Shown: positions 1 to 8,198 of the stretch, piece after piece | Numbering within the stretch: the stretch's first letter is position 1 | How the letters are laid out: every line of letters begins with the position of its first letter | DNA from: an uncultured Dyadobacter sp. | Lineage (GTDB): Bacteria > Bacteroidota > Bacteroidia > Cytophagales > Spirosomataceae | Reading direction: 5' to 3' | NCBI GenBank assembly: GCA_937880795.1 | Contig: CALGRQ010000214.1 | Span: 1-26,228, forward strand | DNA: 26,228 bases | Made by a program: the position numbers and the translations under genes | Notes under the pieces: generated by a model | Database searches by the model: none | Told to the model about the DNA's origin: nothing | What the model saw: only the letters and a program-made list of their open reading frames with translations

Positions 1-1497
1 ACATTCCACGTCGGTGGTACTGCATCTAACATTTCTGTGGATGCAAATATCAAGGCGAAATTCGACGGAACAATTCAATTTGAAGAGTTGCGTTTGGTGG
101 AATCTGTAAACTCAGAAGGTGATCCAATTACGGTAGTAATGGGTCGTTCCGGTGAGGTGAAGATTGTAAATCTTGAAACAGGACAGTTATTGATTTCAAA
201 CAACGTTCCTTACGGAGCTCAGCTTTTGGTTAAAGAAGGCGAGAAAGTAACAAAAGGTCAGGAACTTTGTACTTGGGATCCATATCACGCGGTAATCCTT
301 TCTGAATTCACTGGGGTTGTGTCATTCGACGCCATTGAGGAAGGAATCACTTACCGTGAAGAATTTGATGAGCAAACTGGTTTCCAGGAATCAGTAATCA
401 TTGAAACACGTGATAAAACCAAAAACCCGGCGATCGTGGTGAAAGGTAAATCTACGTTGTTGAAAGATCAGACTGAGAAAGGGTATAACCTTCCAGTGGG
501 TGCTCGTTTGGTTGTGAAGGCAGGATCAAATGTGAAAGCGGGTCAGCCTCTGGCTAAAATCCCACGTGTGGTTGGTAAAACCCGCGATATCACAGGAGGT
601 TTGCCACGTGTAACGGAATTATTCGAAGCACGTAACCCATCTAACCCAGCAACGGTATCTGAAATTGATGGTGTTGTTACTTATGGTGGTGTTAAACGTG
701 GTAACCGTGAGATCCATATCGAATCTCGTGATGGTACACAACGTCGTTACATGGTTGCTCTTTCGAAACACATTCTTGTACAAGATGGCGATTTCGTAAA
801 AGCAGGAGATCCATTATCCGACGGTGCTATTACACCGGCTGATATCTTGTCTATCAAAGGACCTACGGCTGTTCAGGAATATCTTGTGAATGAAATTCAA
901 GAGGTATACCGTCTGCAAGGTGTGAAGATTAACGATAAGCACATCGAGTGTATCGTTCGTCAGATGATGCAAAAAGTAGAAATTCTTGATGCAGGTGATA
1001 CCAACTTCCTTGAGATGCAACCAGTTGACCGTGTTGTATTCCGTGAAGAAAATGATAAAATACTTGATTTGAAAGTTGTTGAAGACGCTGGTAGCTCGGA
1101 TACACTTAAACCAGGTATGATCATTTCTGTACGCCGTCTGCGCGACGAAAACTCAAGCTTGAAACGCCGCGACCTTAAATTAGTTGTTGCTCGTGATGCA
1201 CAAGCAGCTGTTGCGAAACCTACTTTGATGGGTATCACACAAGCTTCTTTGGGTACTGAAAGTTTTGTTTCTGCGGCGTCGTTCCAGGAAACAACCAAAG
1301 TACTTTCCGAAGCGGCTGTACGTGGAAAGCGCGACGAACTGAAAGGTCTGAAGGAGAACGTGATTGTTGGTCACTTAATCCCGGCTGGTACAGGTATGCG
1401 TAAATATGAAAACCTAATCGTTGGTTCTAAGGAAGAATACGACGCTTTGGCTGAATCTCGCGAAAAACAAACACGCAAAAAGCGTGAATTGGCTTAA
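1..1497 (+). CDS. rpoC: DNA-directed RNA polymerase subunit beta', C-terminal part (5' truncated)
   Basis: This is the C-terminal third of the largest catalytic subunit of RNA polymerase. The reading frame is open from base 1, so the gene starts left of the window; about 498 codons are present. Hallmarks seen are the GGLPRVTELFEAR segment (around codons 199-211 of the visible part), a run of sandwich-barrel hybrid repeats before it, the MMQKVEILDAGDT stretch, and the near-universal SFQETTKVLSEAA and IVGHLIPAGTGM blocks near the end. The protein ends in a basic tail. A strong intrinsic terminator follows 23 bases after the stop, so this is probably the last gene of the rpoBC transcript. Identification is secure; no frameshift or odd codon use was seen. 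Confidence 0.98.
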   Translation, partial: TFHVGGTASNISVDANIKAKFDGTIQFEELRLVESVNSEGDPITVVMGRSGEVKIVNLETGQLLISNNVPYGAQLLVKEGEKVTKGQELCTWDPYHAVILSEFTGVVSFDAIEEGITYREEFDEQTGFQESVIIETRDKTKNPAIVVKGKSTLLKDQTEKGYNLPVGARLVVKAGSNVKAGQPLAKIPRVVGKTRDITGGLPRVTELFEARNPSNPATVSEIDGVVTYGGVKRGNREIHIESRDGTQRRYMVALSKHILVQDGDFVKAGDPLSDGAITPADILSIKGPTAVQEYLVNEIQEVYRLQGVKINDKHIECIVRQMMQKVEILDAGDTNFLEMQPVDRVVFREENDKILDLKVVEDAGSSDTLKPGMIISVRRLRDENSSLKRRDLKLVVARDAQAAVAKPTLMGITQASLGTESFVSAASFQETTKVLSEAAVRGKRDELKGLKENVIVGHLIPAGTGMRKYENLIVGSKEEYDALAESREKQTRKKRELA

Positions 1498-1520
1498 TCG
1501 CAATTCAAAGTAAATTTAGG

Positions 1521-1558
1521 GAGTCGGTTCTTCGAAAGAGGGACCGACTCTTTTTTTT
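1521..1558 (+). terminator. Rho-independent terminator after rpoC
   Basis: Arms GAGTCGGT (1521-1528) and ACCGACTC (1543-1550) pair perfectly. The stem extends inward by a T-G wobble and a C-G pair, and eight T residues follow. It closes the rpoC transcript and implies a separate promoter for the next gene. Confidence 0.93.
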
Positions 1559-1718
1559 GCATACGTATTATTTTAGTAATTTAGTTTCTCGGTGGAACAA
1601 GTCATTCATATCTGTTCGGGCCATAATTAAGTAAGCTATATCATTTTCTGTTGATCAGATTTAGCAGAAGGAATAGAGATTTCGCGGACACCAAAATTGA
1701 ATACATTTTAATAGACCC

Positions 1719-2048
1719 ATGGAGGAAAAAAACAAAGAGAACGAACAGCAGATCAATGTTGAGCTATCAGAAGAAATGGCAGAAGGAGTTTACTCTAACT
1801 TGGCCATGATTGCCCACTCTAACAGTGAATTTATATTGGATTTTATACGGCTAATGCCGGGTGTTCCCCGTGCGAAAGTGAAGGCGCGTGTCATTATAAC
1901 GCCAGAGCACGCCAAAAGATTAGTGGCCGCATTAAAAGACAATATTAATAAATACGAAGATCAATACGGTCCGATTCCAAGTTCTCAGGACAATGAGCCC
2001 ACATTTAATTTCCCTGTGAGTTTTGGAGGTCCAGGAGGGGAGGCGTAA
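1719..2048 (+). CDS. DUF3467 domain protein
   Basis: A 109-residue acidic, soluble protein with no signal peptide or membrane segment. It matches the DUF3467 family: an N-terminal polar stretch, then a SNLAMIAHSNSEFILDFIR block, the GVPRAKVKARVIITPEHAKRL block, and a Gly/Pro-rich tail ending GGPGGEA. From family knowledge, this gene commonly sits just downstream of rpoC in Bacteroidota; its function is unknown. The pattern of a sheet-forming segment followed by 'SPxHAK' recurs in the family. The ATG at 1719 gives the family's usual N-terminus. The rpoC terminator lies between the genes, so it is probably transcribed on its own or by read-through. No function is assigned. Confidence 0.9.
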   Translation: MEEKNKENEQQINVELSEEMAEGVYSNLAMIAHSNSEFILDFIRLMPGVPRAKVKARVIITPEHAKRLVAALKDNINKYEDQYGPIPSSQDNEPTFNFPVSFGGPGGEA

Positions 2049-2100
2049 GCACGATTCATATCTTCTTTGTATACATCGTTCAAGATATCTAATAGAAAAT

Positions 2101-2123
2101 CCCTGACTACCTGGTCGGGGTTT
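2101..2123 (+). terminator. Weak intrinsic terminator after the DUF3467 gene
   Basis: CCCTGAC (2101-2107) pairs with GTCGGGG (2114-2120) through one T-G wobble, with a 6-base loop. Only a short T run (TTTATTATTA) follows and A residues precede it, so termination may be partial. Confidence 0.6.
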
Positions 2124-2189
2124 ATTATTATGTTTAGTATAAATTTCAGTTATTGAATCAAAGTCAGAACATCTTTTAACACTTCATAT

Positions 2190-3248
2190 ATGCATGCGCT
2201 TTTTCGAAAGATCATTCTGGTTGGCCTTGTGATTATCGGTTTTTCGTCTTGTAACCAAGAACAAAAAACCGACAAGCCTGTTGAAACGCAAGAATTTGAG
2301 CCGACTGCAAGTTTAAGTAAATCGAGATATAACTTGGGCGATTCGGTAGCCATTCATTTCGACCAGCCTGTAGCCAAGTTGGATATACAAATGGTGGGAC
2401 TTGACCTGTTGATTAAAACGGCCTCTGATTCCACGGTAATAGTGCCCAAAAAAGCGAACGTCGGTTGGCAGCAGCTGGTCGTGCGTGGTGTTAGAAAGGA
2501 CAACAGTAGCTTTGCGGATACCATTCGTATAGAATTGTTGTCCGATGTAGTACCTACTGAAATTATATATACCAAACAGGCAACTTATCCACATCTCAAA
2601 TCCAGTTTTACCGAAGGGCTAGAATTTTATAAGAATGAACTGTATGAAGGCACAGGCGAAAATGGTAAATCGCAGCTACTTAAATTAGATCTTAACACTG
2701 GAAAAGCGCTGAAATCGGTAAATCTCGATCAAAAATATTTTGGAGAAGGGATAACCATCGTTCATGACAAAATCTATCAGCTAACCTGGCAGTCGGGCGT
2801 TTGTTTTCGATATAATATGGATTTTAGTCTGGATAAAACGTTTAACTATTATTTTCAAGGGTGGGGGCTTACACATAATGATACTACACTCATGATGAGT
2901 GATGGTTCCAATAAAATACATTTCTTTAATACGGAATTTGAAAAAACAGGCGATTTGCAGGTATACGATAATAATGGCCCCGTAACGAAGCTGAACGAAC
3001 TTGAATATGTAAATGGCTTTATATATGCTAATGTATTCGAAAGTACCCGTATAGTTAAAATTGATGCTACTACAGGTAAGGTAGTAGCTTTCATGAATAT
3101 GGATAAAATAGTACCTGCGGAGGTAGATGTAAGGAAGGACGTTTTAAACGGTATTGCTTTCAATCCGGAAGACAAGTTATTATATGTTACAGGTAAAAAC
3201 TGGCCGGTGATGTATAGTGTGAAAATAAAAGACACCACAATATTTTAA
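2190..3248 (+). CDS. Glutaminyl-peptide cyclotransferase (plant-type beta-propeller), lipoprotein
   Basis: Predicted to convert N-terminal glutamine of peptides or proteins to pyroglutamate, releasing ammonia, in the cell envelope. The N-terminus is a lipoprotein signal: basic start, hydrophobic core, and a lipobox ending FSSC with Cys21 as the lipid-attached residue. Residues about 35-115 form an extra beta-rich domain that contains a YNLGDSVAIHF segment. From about residue 125 the protein matches the plant/bacterial glutamine cyclotransferase family (PF05096): EGLEFYKNELYEGTGENGKS, LLKLDLNTGKAL, then LTW, a LMMSDGSNKIHF blade, ELEYVNGFIYANVF and NGIAFNPEDKLLYVTGKNWP. These are the repeated propeller strands of that family. 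Length suits the family plus the added N-terminal domain. A small Tat-exported gene follows 9 bases downstream, probably in the same operon. The physiological substrate is unknown. Confidence 0.88.
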   Translation: MHALFRKIILVGLVIIGFSSCNQEQKTDKPVETQEFEPTASLSKSRYNLGDSVAIHFDQPVAKLDIQMVGLDLLIKTASDSTVIVPKKANVGWQQLVVRGVRKDNSSFADTIRIELLSDVVPTEIIYTKQATYPHLKSSFTEGLEFYKNELYEGTGENGKSQLLKLDLNTGKALKSVNLDQKYFGEGITIVHDKIYQLTWQSGVCFRYNMDFSLDKTFNYYFQGWGLTHNDTTLMMSDGSNKIHFFNTEFEKTGDLQVYDNNGPVTKLNELEYVNGFIYANVFESTRIVKIDATTGKVVAFMNMDKIVPAEVDVRKDVLNGIAFNPEDKLLYVTGKNWPVMYSVKIKDTTIF

Positions 3249-3257
3249 CTGATAAAC

Positions 3258-3659
3258 ATGAAAAATACCCGTAGAAATTTTATTGCAAGTTCTGTTGCAT
3301 TAGCAGCAGGTACCGCTGTTTCAATAGCTGCACCAACCCTAAAAAGTAAAACGCCTTTGGTTCACCATGTTTTTTTCTGGTTGAAAAACCCTGGTTCAAT
3401 AGCAGATCGAGATCGGCTTGTTGAAGGATTAAAAACGTTGCGTAAAATAGAATCCATTAAGGAGTTACGTATAGGTATTCCTGCAAGCACTGAAAAACGC
3501 GACGTGGTGGACAACAGTTGGGGCGTGTCTGAGCTCATGTTTTTTGAAGACCTTGCTGGTCAGGCCATCTATCAGGATCATCCCATTCATCAGAAATTTA
3601 TCAAAGATTGCAGCCACCTATGGGATAAGGTTATCGTATATGATGCAATGGATGTATAG
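3258..3659 (+). CDS. Tat-exported Dabb (stress-responsive alpha/beta barrel) domain protein
   Basis: A 133-residue protein with a twin-arginine signal (KNTRRNFIASS, residues 2-12), a hydrophobic stretch and an Ala-rich cleavage region. After it comes a single Dabb domain (PF07876). The domain opens with LVHHVFFWLKNP, contains LRIGIPASTEKR in the middle, and ends with HPIHQKFIKDCSHLWDKVIVYD, the usual terminal helix and strand with a His-containing motif. Dabb proteins form dimeric ferredoxin-like barrels; some are enzymes such as olivetolic acid cyclase, but most have no known activity. Envelope export through Tat suggests it folds, perhaps as a dimer, before leaving the cytoplasm. It lies 9 bases after the cyclotransferase gene and is followed by a good terminator, so the two probably form one operon. 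Confidence 0.87.
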   Translation: MKNTRRNFIASSVALAAGTAVSIAAPTLKSKTPLVHHVFFWLKNPGSIADRDRLVEGLKTLRKIESIKELRIGIPASTEKRDVVDNSWGVSELMFFEDLAGQAIYQDHPIHQKFIKDCSHLWDKVIVYDAMDV

Positions 3660-3687
3660 CATTAATAACGACTAAGTTGGAATTGAG

Positions 3688-3721
3688 ATTTGCCGGATTG
3701 AGAAATTCCGGCAAATTTTTT
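3688..3721 (+). terminator. Rho-independent terminator after the Dabb gene
   Basis: TTTGCCGGA (3689-3697) pairs perfectly with TCCGGCAAA (3707-3715), extended by A3688-T3716, and is followed by T residues to 3721. It ends the two-gene cyclotransferase-Dabb operon. The remaining bases to 3971 are AT-rich, hold no credible ORF, and presumably contain the promoter for the oxidoreductase genes; no exact -7 element was found there. Confidence 0.9.
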
Positions 3722-3971
3722 GTGTCTGCTAATAGGTTGCGGAACCGTAGGGACTTCTTCATTAAGTGATACGCACTTTTAGTTTGTATATAAAAGTTTA
3801 GTTATTTTATTGATAATCAGATATATTCAACCATTTTGTTGCCTTCTTTTCTGGGCTTTATTAATTTATTATGTAATTTGTAGTTGAACTGTCTGAATGA
3901 AATTTGCCAGTTCTTACAACTATAAATAAGCGTTTCCTGAACTTCTCAATTTTCAAGAAAAATTATTCACC

Positions 3972-4433
3972 ATGGCGTTATTCAAATTAACTGTAAACAA
4001 GCGGGCTTACCAGGCAGATGTGGAGGGAGATACTCCGCTCTTGTGGGTACTCCGCGATAATCTTGGACTAGTTGGAACCAAATACGGTTGCGGAATTGCC
4101 CAGTGTGGTGCTTGCACGGTACATCTGGACGGTAAAGCGGTTCGTTCGTGCGTGTTGCCGGTGTCTGCAATCGGGCAAGGAAAAGTAACAACAATCGAAG
4201 GTTTATCAGACAAAGGGGACCATCCTGTACAACAGGCGTGGGACGAAGTAGATGTAGCACAATGCGGATATTGCCAGGCAGGGCAAATTATGACTGCTGC
4301 GGCATTATTAAAGGAAAAACCTAAACCTACAGACGAGGAAATTGTAAATACGATGAATGGAAACATTTGCAGGTGCGGTACCTATCATCGTATACACGAA
4401 GCAGTGAAAGTGGCAGCCTCTAAAACGAAATGA
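3972..4433 (+). CDS. [2Fe-2S] small subunit of an isoquinoline 1-oxidoreductase-type molybdenum hydroxylase
   Basis: A 153-residue two-cluster iron-sulfur subunit that passes electrons from the molybdenum site of its partner. The plant-ferredoxin-type cluster is ligated by Cys40, Cys45, Cys48 and Cys60 (motif GCGIAQCGACTVHLDG). The second cluster, in the all-helical domain, uses Cys98, Cys101, Cys133 and Cys135 (motifs CGYCQAGQIM and CRCGTY). All eight ligands are present and the length is normal for IorA-like subunits. There is no signal peptide, so it should be carried across the membrane by the Tat signal on the large subunit if the complex is periplasmic. Its stop overlaps the start of the large-subunit gene (ATGA), which implies translational coupling. 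Confidence 0.93.
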   Translation: MALFKLTVNKRAYQADVEGDTPLLWVLRDNLGLVGTKYGCGIAQCGACTVHLDGKAVRSCVLPVSAIGQGKVTTIEGLSDKGDHPVQQAWDEVDVAQCGYCQAGQIMTAAALLKEKPKPTDEEIVNTMNGNICRCGTYHRIHEAVKVAASKTK

Positions 4434-6580
4434 TCATGGAAACATTCGAAAATACATCGAGGCGGAGTTTTATGAAAATTGCCGCTGCGGCCGGAGGAGG
4501 ACTTTTTCTGGGTTTTAACTGGACAAATGCAACGGCTTCGCCGGTTGTTGTACATGCAAAAGACGTGGCCGCCGGTACCGTGAACTTCAATAGTTATTTG
4601 TCAATTGGTACTGATAATATTATAACCATAGTTTCTCCTAATCCCGAAATTGGACAAGGTATCAAAACAGCCTTTCCTATGGTGGTGGCCGAGGAACTGG
4701 ATGCGGATTGGAAGACTGTAAAAACGGTACAGGGGAATCTGGATCCAGCTGCATTCGAAAGACAGGTAACGGGTGGAAGTGGCGCGGTCCCTCATTCGTG
4801 GGAGCGACTACGCCAGGCTGGTGCAACGGCAAGATATTTATTGGTAGAAGCAGCTGCGGCACGTTGGAAAGTGCAACCCACGGAATGTTCTACAAGTGAT
4901 GGAAAGGTTTTCCATAAAGCTTCTGGTAAATCGCTAAGCTATGGCGAACTGGTTGAAGAGGCGTCCAAGTTAACTGCACCCAAAGAAGTAAAGCTGAAAG
5001 AAGAAAAGGACTTCAAATTAATAGGGAAGTCGGTGAGAAATGTGGATAACCACAATATAGCCACAGGTAAACCACTATTTGGGCTTGATTTTCATCGGGA
5101 GGGGATGTTGTTTGCTGTCATTCAGCGGCCCAAAGCCTTTGGTTTTAAATTACAATCAGTGGACGATAAGGCGGCCAGAGCAATGCCTGGAATTGTGGAT
5201 GTTGTAACCTTCGAAAATAGTGTTGCTGTTGTTGGTAAATCAACCTGGCAAGTAAATAAAGCACGCCTGGCACTAAAAATAGAATATGAAAAAGCGGCCG
5301 ATTTGGAAAGTTCTTCTGACCACAACCGCATTTTTCAGGATTTGTTAAATAATGGTGAAGCGACTGTACGCCGTAAGGATGGTGATGTCCATACAGCTTT
5401 TAAAAATGCAGCAAAGGTAATTAAGGCGGAGTATCAGTGTCCGTTTTTAGCGCATAGTCCGCTAGAACCAATGAACTTCTTTGCGCATGTTCGGGCAGAT
5501 GGGGTGGAACTGGTTGGTCCCACGCAAACTCCGGATCGTGCAAGAGGAGAAGTTGCCAAACTCACCGGTTTTCCTGTTGAAAAAATATCTGTTGAGATTA
5601 CACGTCAGGGGGGCGGATTTGGTCGTCGACTTGCCGCAGACTTTGTTGTGGAAGCAGCTCATGTGTCAAAACTAGTGAAAGCTCCTGTAAAGGTGATCTG
5701 GACGAGGGAGGATGATATGACAGGAGGTATATATAGGCCAGCTGTGAGATATCGTTTTGAAGCAGCCTTGGATAAATCCGGTGAATTGATCGGATATAAG
5801 TTGAGAGGCGTTGGGATGAATGCAGGGAACAGTACTCGTGAAGATAATTTCCCTTCGGGATCTGTTGATAACCTTTTAATCGACTCTGTCGATCATAAAT
5901 CTCCCATTACTACTGGACCATGGCGAGCTCCCATCACAAATTTCCTGGCCTATGCCGAACAATCGTTTTTGGATGAAGTTGCAGAGGCCGCAGGGAAGGA
6001 TCCGATAGAATTTCGTCTGAACCTTTTAGAAAAGGCAAAAAAGCAACCAGCGGGTGAAGTGAAGTATGATATAGACCGAATGATCGCGGTTATCAAACTG
6101 GCACGTGACAAAAGCAACTGGGGTAAGAAAAAAGGCGTGCATCAAGGGTTTAGTGTGTATTTCTCACATCGCTCTTATGTAGCGCAGGTGGGTGAAGTTG
6201 TTATAGAGAAAGGTAAGCCTATCCTAAAAAATGTCATAGCAGCTGTGGATTGTGGCATTGTGATCAACTTAAGTGGATCGTTGCAGCAGGTGCGCGGCGG
6301 TGTTGTGGATGGACTCGGACATGCCATGTATGGCAATATGACGTTTAAAAATGGAGCTGCTGATCAGACCAACTTTGATGGGTTTAGATTAATCAGAATG
6401 AGTGAAATTCCAGAAGTTGATGTGCATTTTGTCGACAATGGAATATCGCCTACGGGCTTAGGCGAACCAGCCTTACCACCAACAGGAGGAGCCGTAGCCA
6501 ATGCTTTTTACAAAGCCACCAAGCAGAGATTAAGAAATCAGCCTTTTATCGAGGAACCTTTGTTTAAAGGGATTTCGTGA
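4430..6580 (+). CDS. Molybdopterin-binding large subunit, xanthine dehydrogenase / isoquinoline 1-oxidoreductase beta family
   Basis: A 716-residue molybdenum hydroxylase subunit that would hydroxylate an N-heterocycle or oxidise an aldehyde with water as oxygen donor. The N-terminus has a Tat signal (SRRSFMKIAAAAGGG), as is common in IorB-like proteins. Family motifs: NPEIGQGIKTAFPMVVAEEL for cofactor binding (about residues 66-85), QGGGFGRRLAADFVVEAA in the middle, and GLGEPALPPTGGAVANAF near the end, where Glu679 corresponds to the catalytic base of the family. Length fits the shorter IorB/aldehyde dehydrogenase group rather than full XdhB. ATG 4430 overlaps the upstream stop; ATG 4436 is an alternative. 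No cytochrome c subunit, XdhC-like maturation factor or FAD subunit lies in the window, so the electron acceptor and substrate are unknown. Confidence 0.92.
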   Translation: MIMETFENTSRRSFMKIAAAAGGGLFLGFNWTNATASPVVVHAKDVAAGTVNFNSYLSIGTDNIITIVSPNPEIGQGIKTAFPMVVAEELDADWKTVKTVQGNLDPAAFERQVTGGSGAVPHSWERLRQAGATARYLLVEAAAARWKVQPTECSTSDGKVFHKASGKSLSYGELVEEASKLTAPKEVKLKEEKDFKLIGKSVRNVDNHNIATGKPLFGLDFHREGMLFAVIQRPKAFGFKLQSVDDKAARAMPGIVDVVTFENSVAVVGKSTWQVNKARLALKIEYEKAADLESSSDHNRIFQDLLNNGEATVRRKDGDVHTAFKNAAKVIKAEYQCPFLAHSPLEPMNFFAHVRADGVELVGPTQTPDRARGEVAKLTGFPVEKISVEITRQGGGFGRRLAADFVVEAAHVSKLVKAPVKVIWTREDDMTGGIYRPAVRYRFEAALDKSGELIGYKLRGVGMNAGNSTREDNFPSGSVDNLLIDSVDHKSPITTGPWRAPITNFLAYAEQSFLDEVAEAAGKDPIEFRLNLLEKAKKQPAGEVKYDIDRMIAVIKLARDKSNWGKKKGVHQGFSVYFSHRSYVAQVGEVVIEKGKPILKNVIAAVDCGIVINLSGSLQQVRGGVVDGLGHAMYGNMTFKNGAADQTNFDGFRLIRMSEIPEVDVHFVDNGISPTGLGEPALPPTGGAVANAFYKATKQRLRNQPFIEEPLFKGIS

Positions 6581-6608
6581 TTTGAGGGTTTGAAAAATTA
6601 TTGAGTCC

Positions 6609-6644
6609 AGTCCGTTGCAACTTTATCTTGCAACGGACTTTTTT
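6609..6644 (+). terminator. Rho-independent terminator after the Mo-hydroxylase operon
   Basis: An 11-bp perfect stem is formed by GTCCGTTGCAA (6610-6620) and TTGCAACGGAC (6628-6638) with a 7-base loop, followed by T residues to 6644. It separates the oxidoreductase genes from the sugar-acid genes. Confidence 0.94.
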
Positions 6645-6789
6645 ATTTAAGGAATGGCAGTTACATCATTTAGAATATTTGTCGACCAAAGCAGTAGGAT
6701 TAAGGAATATAAACTTATGTGTTAGAGTTTCTTGTATAGGGTTTCGTGATGCTGGTTTTTACTTTTTGTAGCAAATAAGTTCTTCCTCC

Positions 6790-8097
6790 ATGAGCAATCA
6801 AAAAATCGGGAATTATCGCTGGGGTATAGTAGTGCTTTTGTTTACTGCCACAACCATCAATTATCTGGACAGGCAGATTATCGGCTTATTGAAACCCATT
6901 CTTGAAAAGGAATTCAATTGGTCTGAAACCGATTTTGCCCGTATTGTAATGGCATTTACGGCGGCCTACGCAGTCGGACTGTTACTTTTTGGCTGGTTGA
7001 TCGATAAAATTGGTACAAAGTTGGGATACTCCATCACGATTGTGTTTTGGAGTATAGCTGGGATGCTGCATGCAGTTGCAAAAAGTGCTCTTGGATTCGG
7101 GGTGGCGCGGGTTGGTTTAGGGCTTGGGGAGGCCGGGAATTATCCGGCGGCTGTTAAAGCTGTGGCGGAGTGGTTTCCAAAAAAAGAACGAGCGCTTTCA
7201 ACCGGCATCTTTAACGCCGGAACTAACGTTGGTGCTTTGGTTACTCCGCTCGTTGTTGGCTGGTATTTACATTGTTTCTTGTTCTATTTCTGGCAGGAAG
7301 TATTTTGGATCACTGGAGCTTTTGGTTTTGTTTGGTTGATTTTCTGGTTGATTTATTACGATATTCCCGCCCAGCAAAAACGACTTTCAAAAGAAGAATA
7401 TGGGTATATTACCAGTGGCCAGGAGTCTGAAGAGACTGGGGAGAAAACAAATGTTAGTTGGCTTAAACTATTCACCTTCCCACAAACCTGGGCCTATATT
7501 ACGGGTAAAGGATTGATTGATCCTATTTACTGGTTTTTCCTGTTTTGGCTTCCATCCTATTTTGCTTCAACATTTAATCTCGATCTTAAAAAGCCAAGCC
7601 TCGAATTGATGCTTATTTATACAGCCACTACTGTGGGGAGTATAAGTGGAGGGTGGTTTTCCTCACAATTAATTAAGAGAGGTTGGGTAGTCGTAAAGGC
7701 GCGAAAGGCTGTTTTACTCACCATTGCTATACTCGAACTGACCGTCATAACGATTCAATTTGCAACCAATGTATGGATGGCCGTTGGCTTGATCAGCTTT
7801 GCGGTGGCGTTACATCAGGCATGGGCAACCAATGTTTTTACGCTTCCTTCTGATCTTTTCCCCAAGCAAGTGGTGAGTTCCGTGGTAGGTATTGGTGGTA
7901 TGGCCGGCGCTGTGGGAGGCATACTCTTCCCCATTCTTATTGGAAGTTTATTGGATAGTTATAAAGCCGTTGGAAACCTGGCAGGCGGCTATAACATTAT
8001 ATTCACGATTTGTGGTTGTACTTATTTAGTAGCGTGGCTAATCATCCACTTGCTAACGAGGAAATCGGGTGGGGTTAATCCGGAATCGCTAAGTTGA
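6790..8097 (+). CDS. MFS transporter, anion:cation symporter family (hexuronate transporter-like)
   Basis: A 435-residue inner-membrane carrier with about 12 hydrophobic segments. It resembles ExuT-type hexuronate:H+ symporters: NYLDRQIIGLLKPILEKEF after the first helix, GWLIDKIGTKLG in the loop between helices 2 and 3, RVGLGLGEAGNYPAAVKAV in helix 4, and EWFPKKERALSTGIFNAG in the next loop. The second half has the TLPSDLFPKQVVSSVVGIGGM block typical of the family. The next gene is KDPG aldolase, the last step of galacturonate and glucuronate breakdown, which supports uptake of a hexuronate or related sugar acid. Dehydratases, isomerases and KDG kinase are absent from the window, so the exact substrate is inferred only. 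No clear promoter motif was found in 6645-6789. Confidence 0.85.
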   Translation: MSNQKIGNYRWGIVVLLFTATTINYLDRQIIGLLKPILEKEFNWSETDFARIVMAFTAAYAVGLLLFGWLIDKIGTKLGYSITIVFWSIAGMLHAVAKSALGFGVARVGLGLGEAGNYPAAVKAVAEWFPKKERALSTGIFNAGTNVGALVTPLVVGWYLHCFLFYFWQEVFWITGAFGFVWLIFWLIYYDIPAQQKRLSKEEYGYITSGQESEETGEKTNVSWLKLFTFPQTWAYITGKGLIDPIYWFFLFWLPSYFASTFNLDLKKPSLELMLIYTATTVGSISGGWFSSQLIKRGWVVVKARKAVLLTIAILELTVITIQFATNVWMAVGLISFAVALHQAWATNVFTLPSDLFPKQVVSSVVGIGGMAGAVGGILFPILIGSLLDSYKAVGNLAGGYNIIFTICGCTYLVAWLIIHLLTRKSGGVNPESLS

Positions 8098-8198
8098 AGA
8101 GGTAGAATAGCAATATTTCTTTCTTCGAATGAATTCAAATTGTCTACTTTTAAAGTGAGATTTGAATCTGATTGTTGCAAAGCGTTTTCCTAATCAAT

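Noticed and set aside
960..1298. Minus-strand ORF opposite rpoC
   Set aside because: Antisense shadow of a highly conserved coding region, with Ser/Arg-rich low-complexity composition.
8172..8198. In-frame TTG start upstream of the KDPG aldolase
   Set aside because: ATG at 8199 gives the normal family length and puts the catalytic lysine at position 133, as in E. coli Eda.
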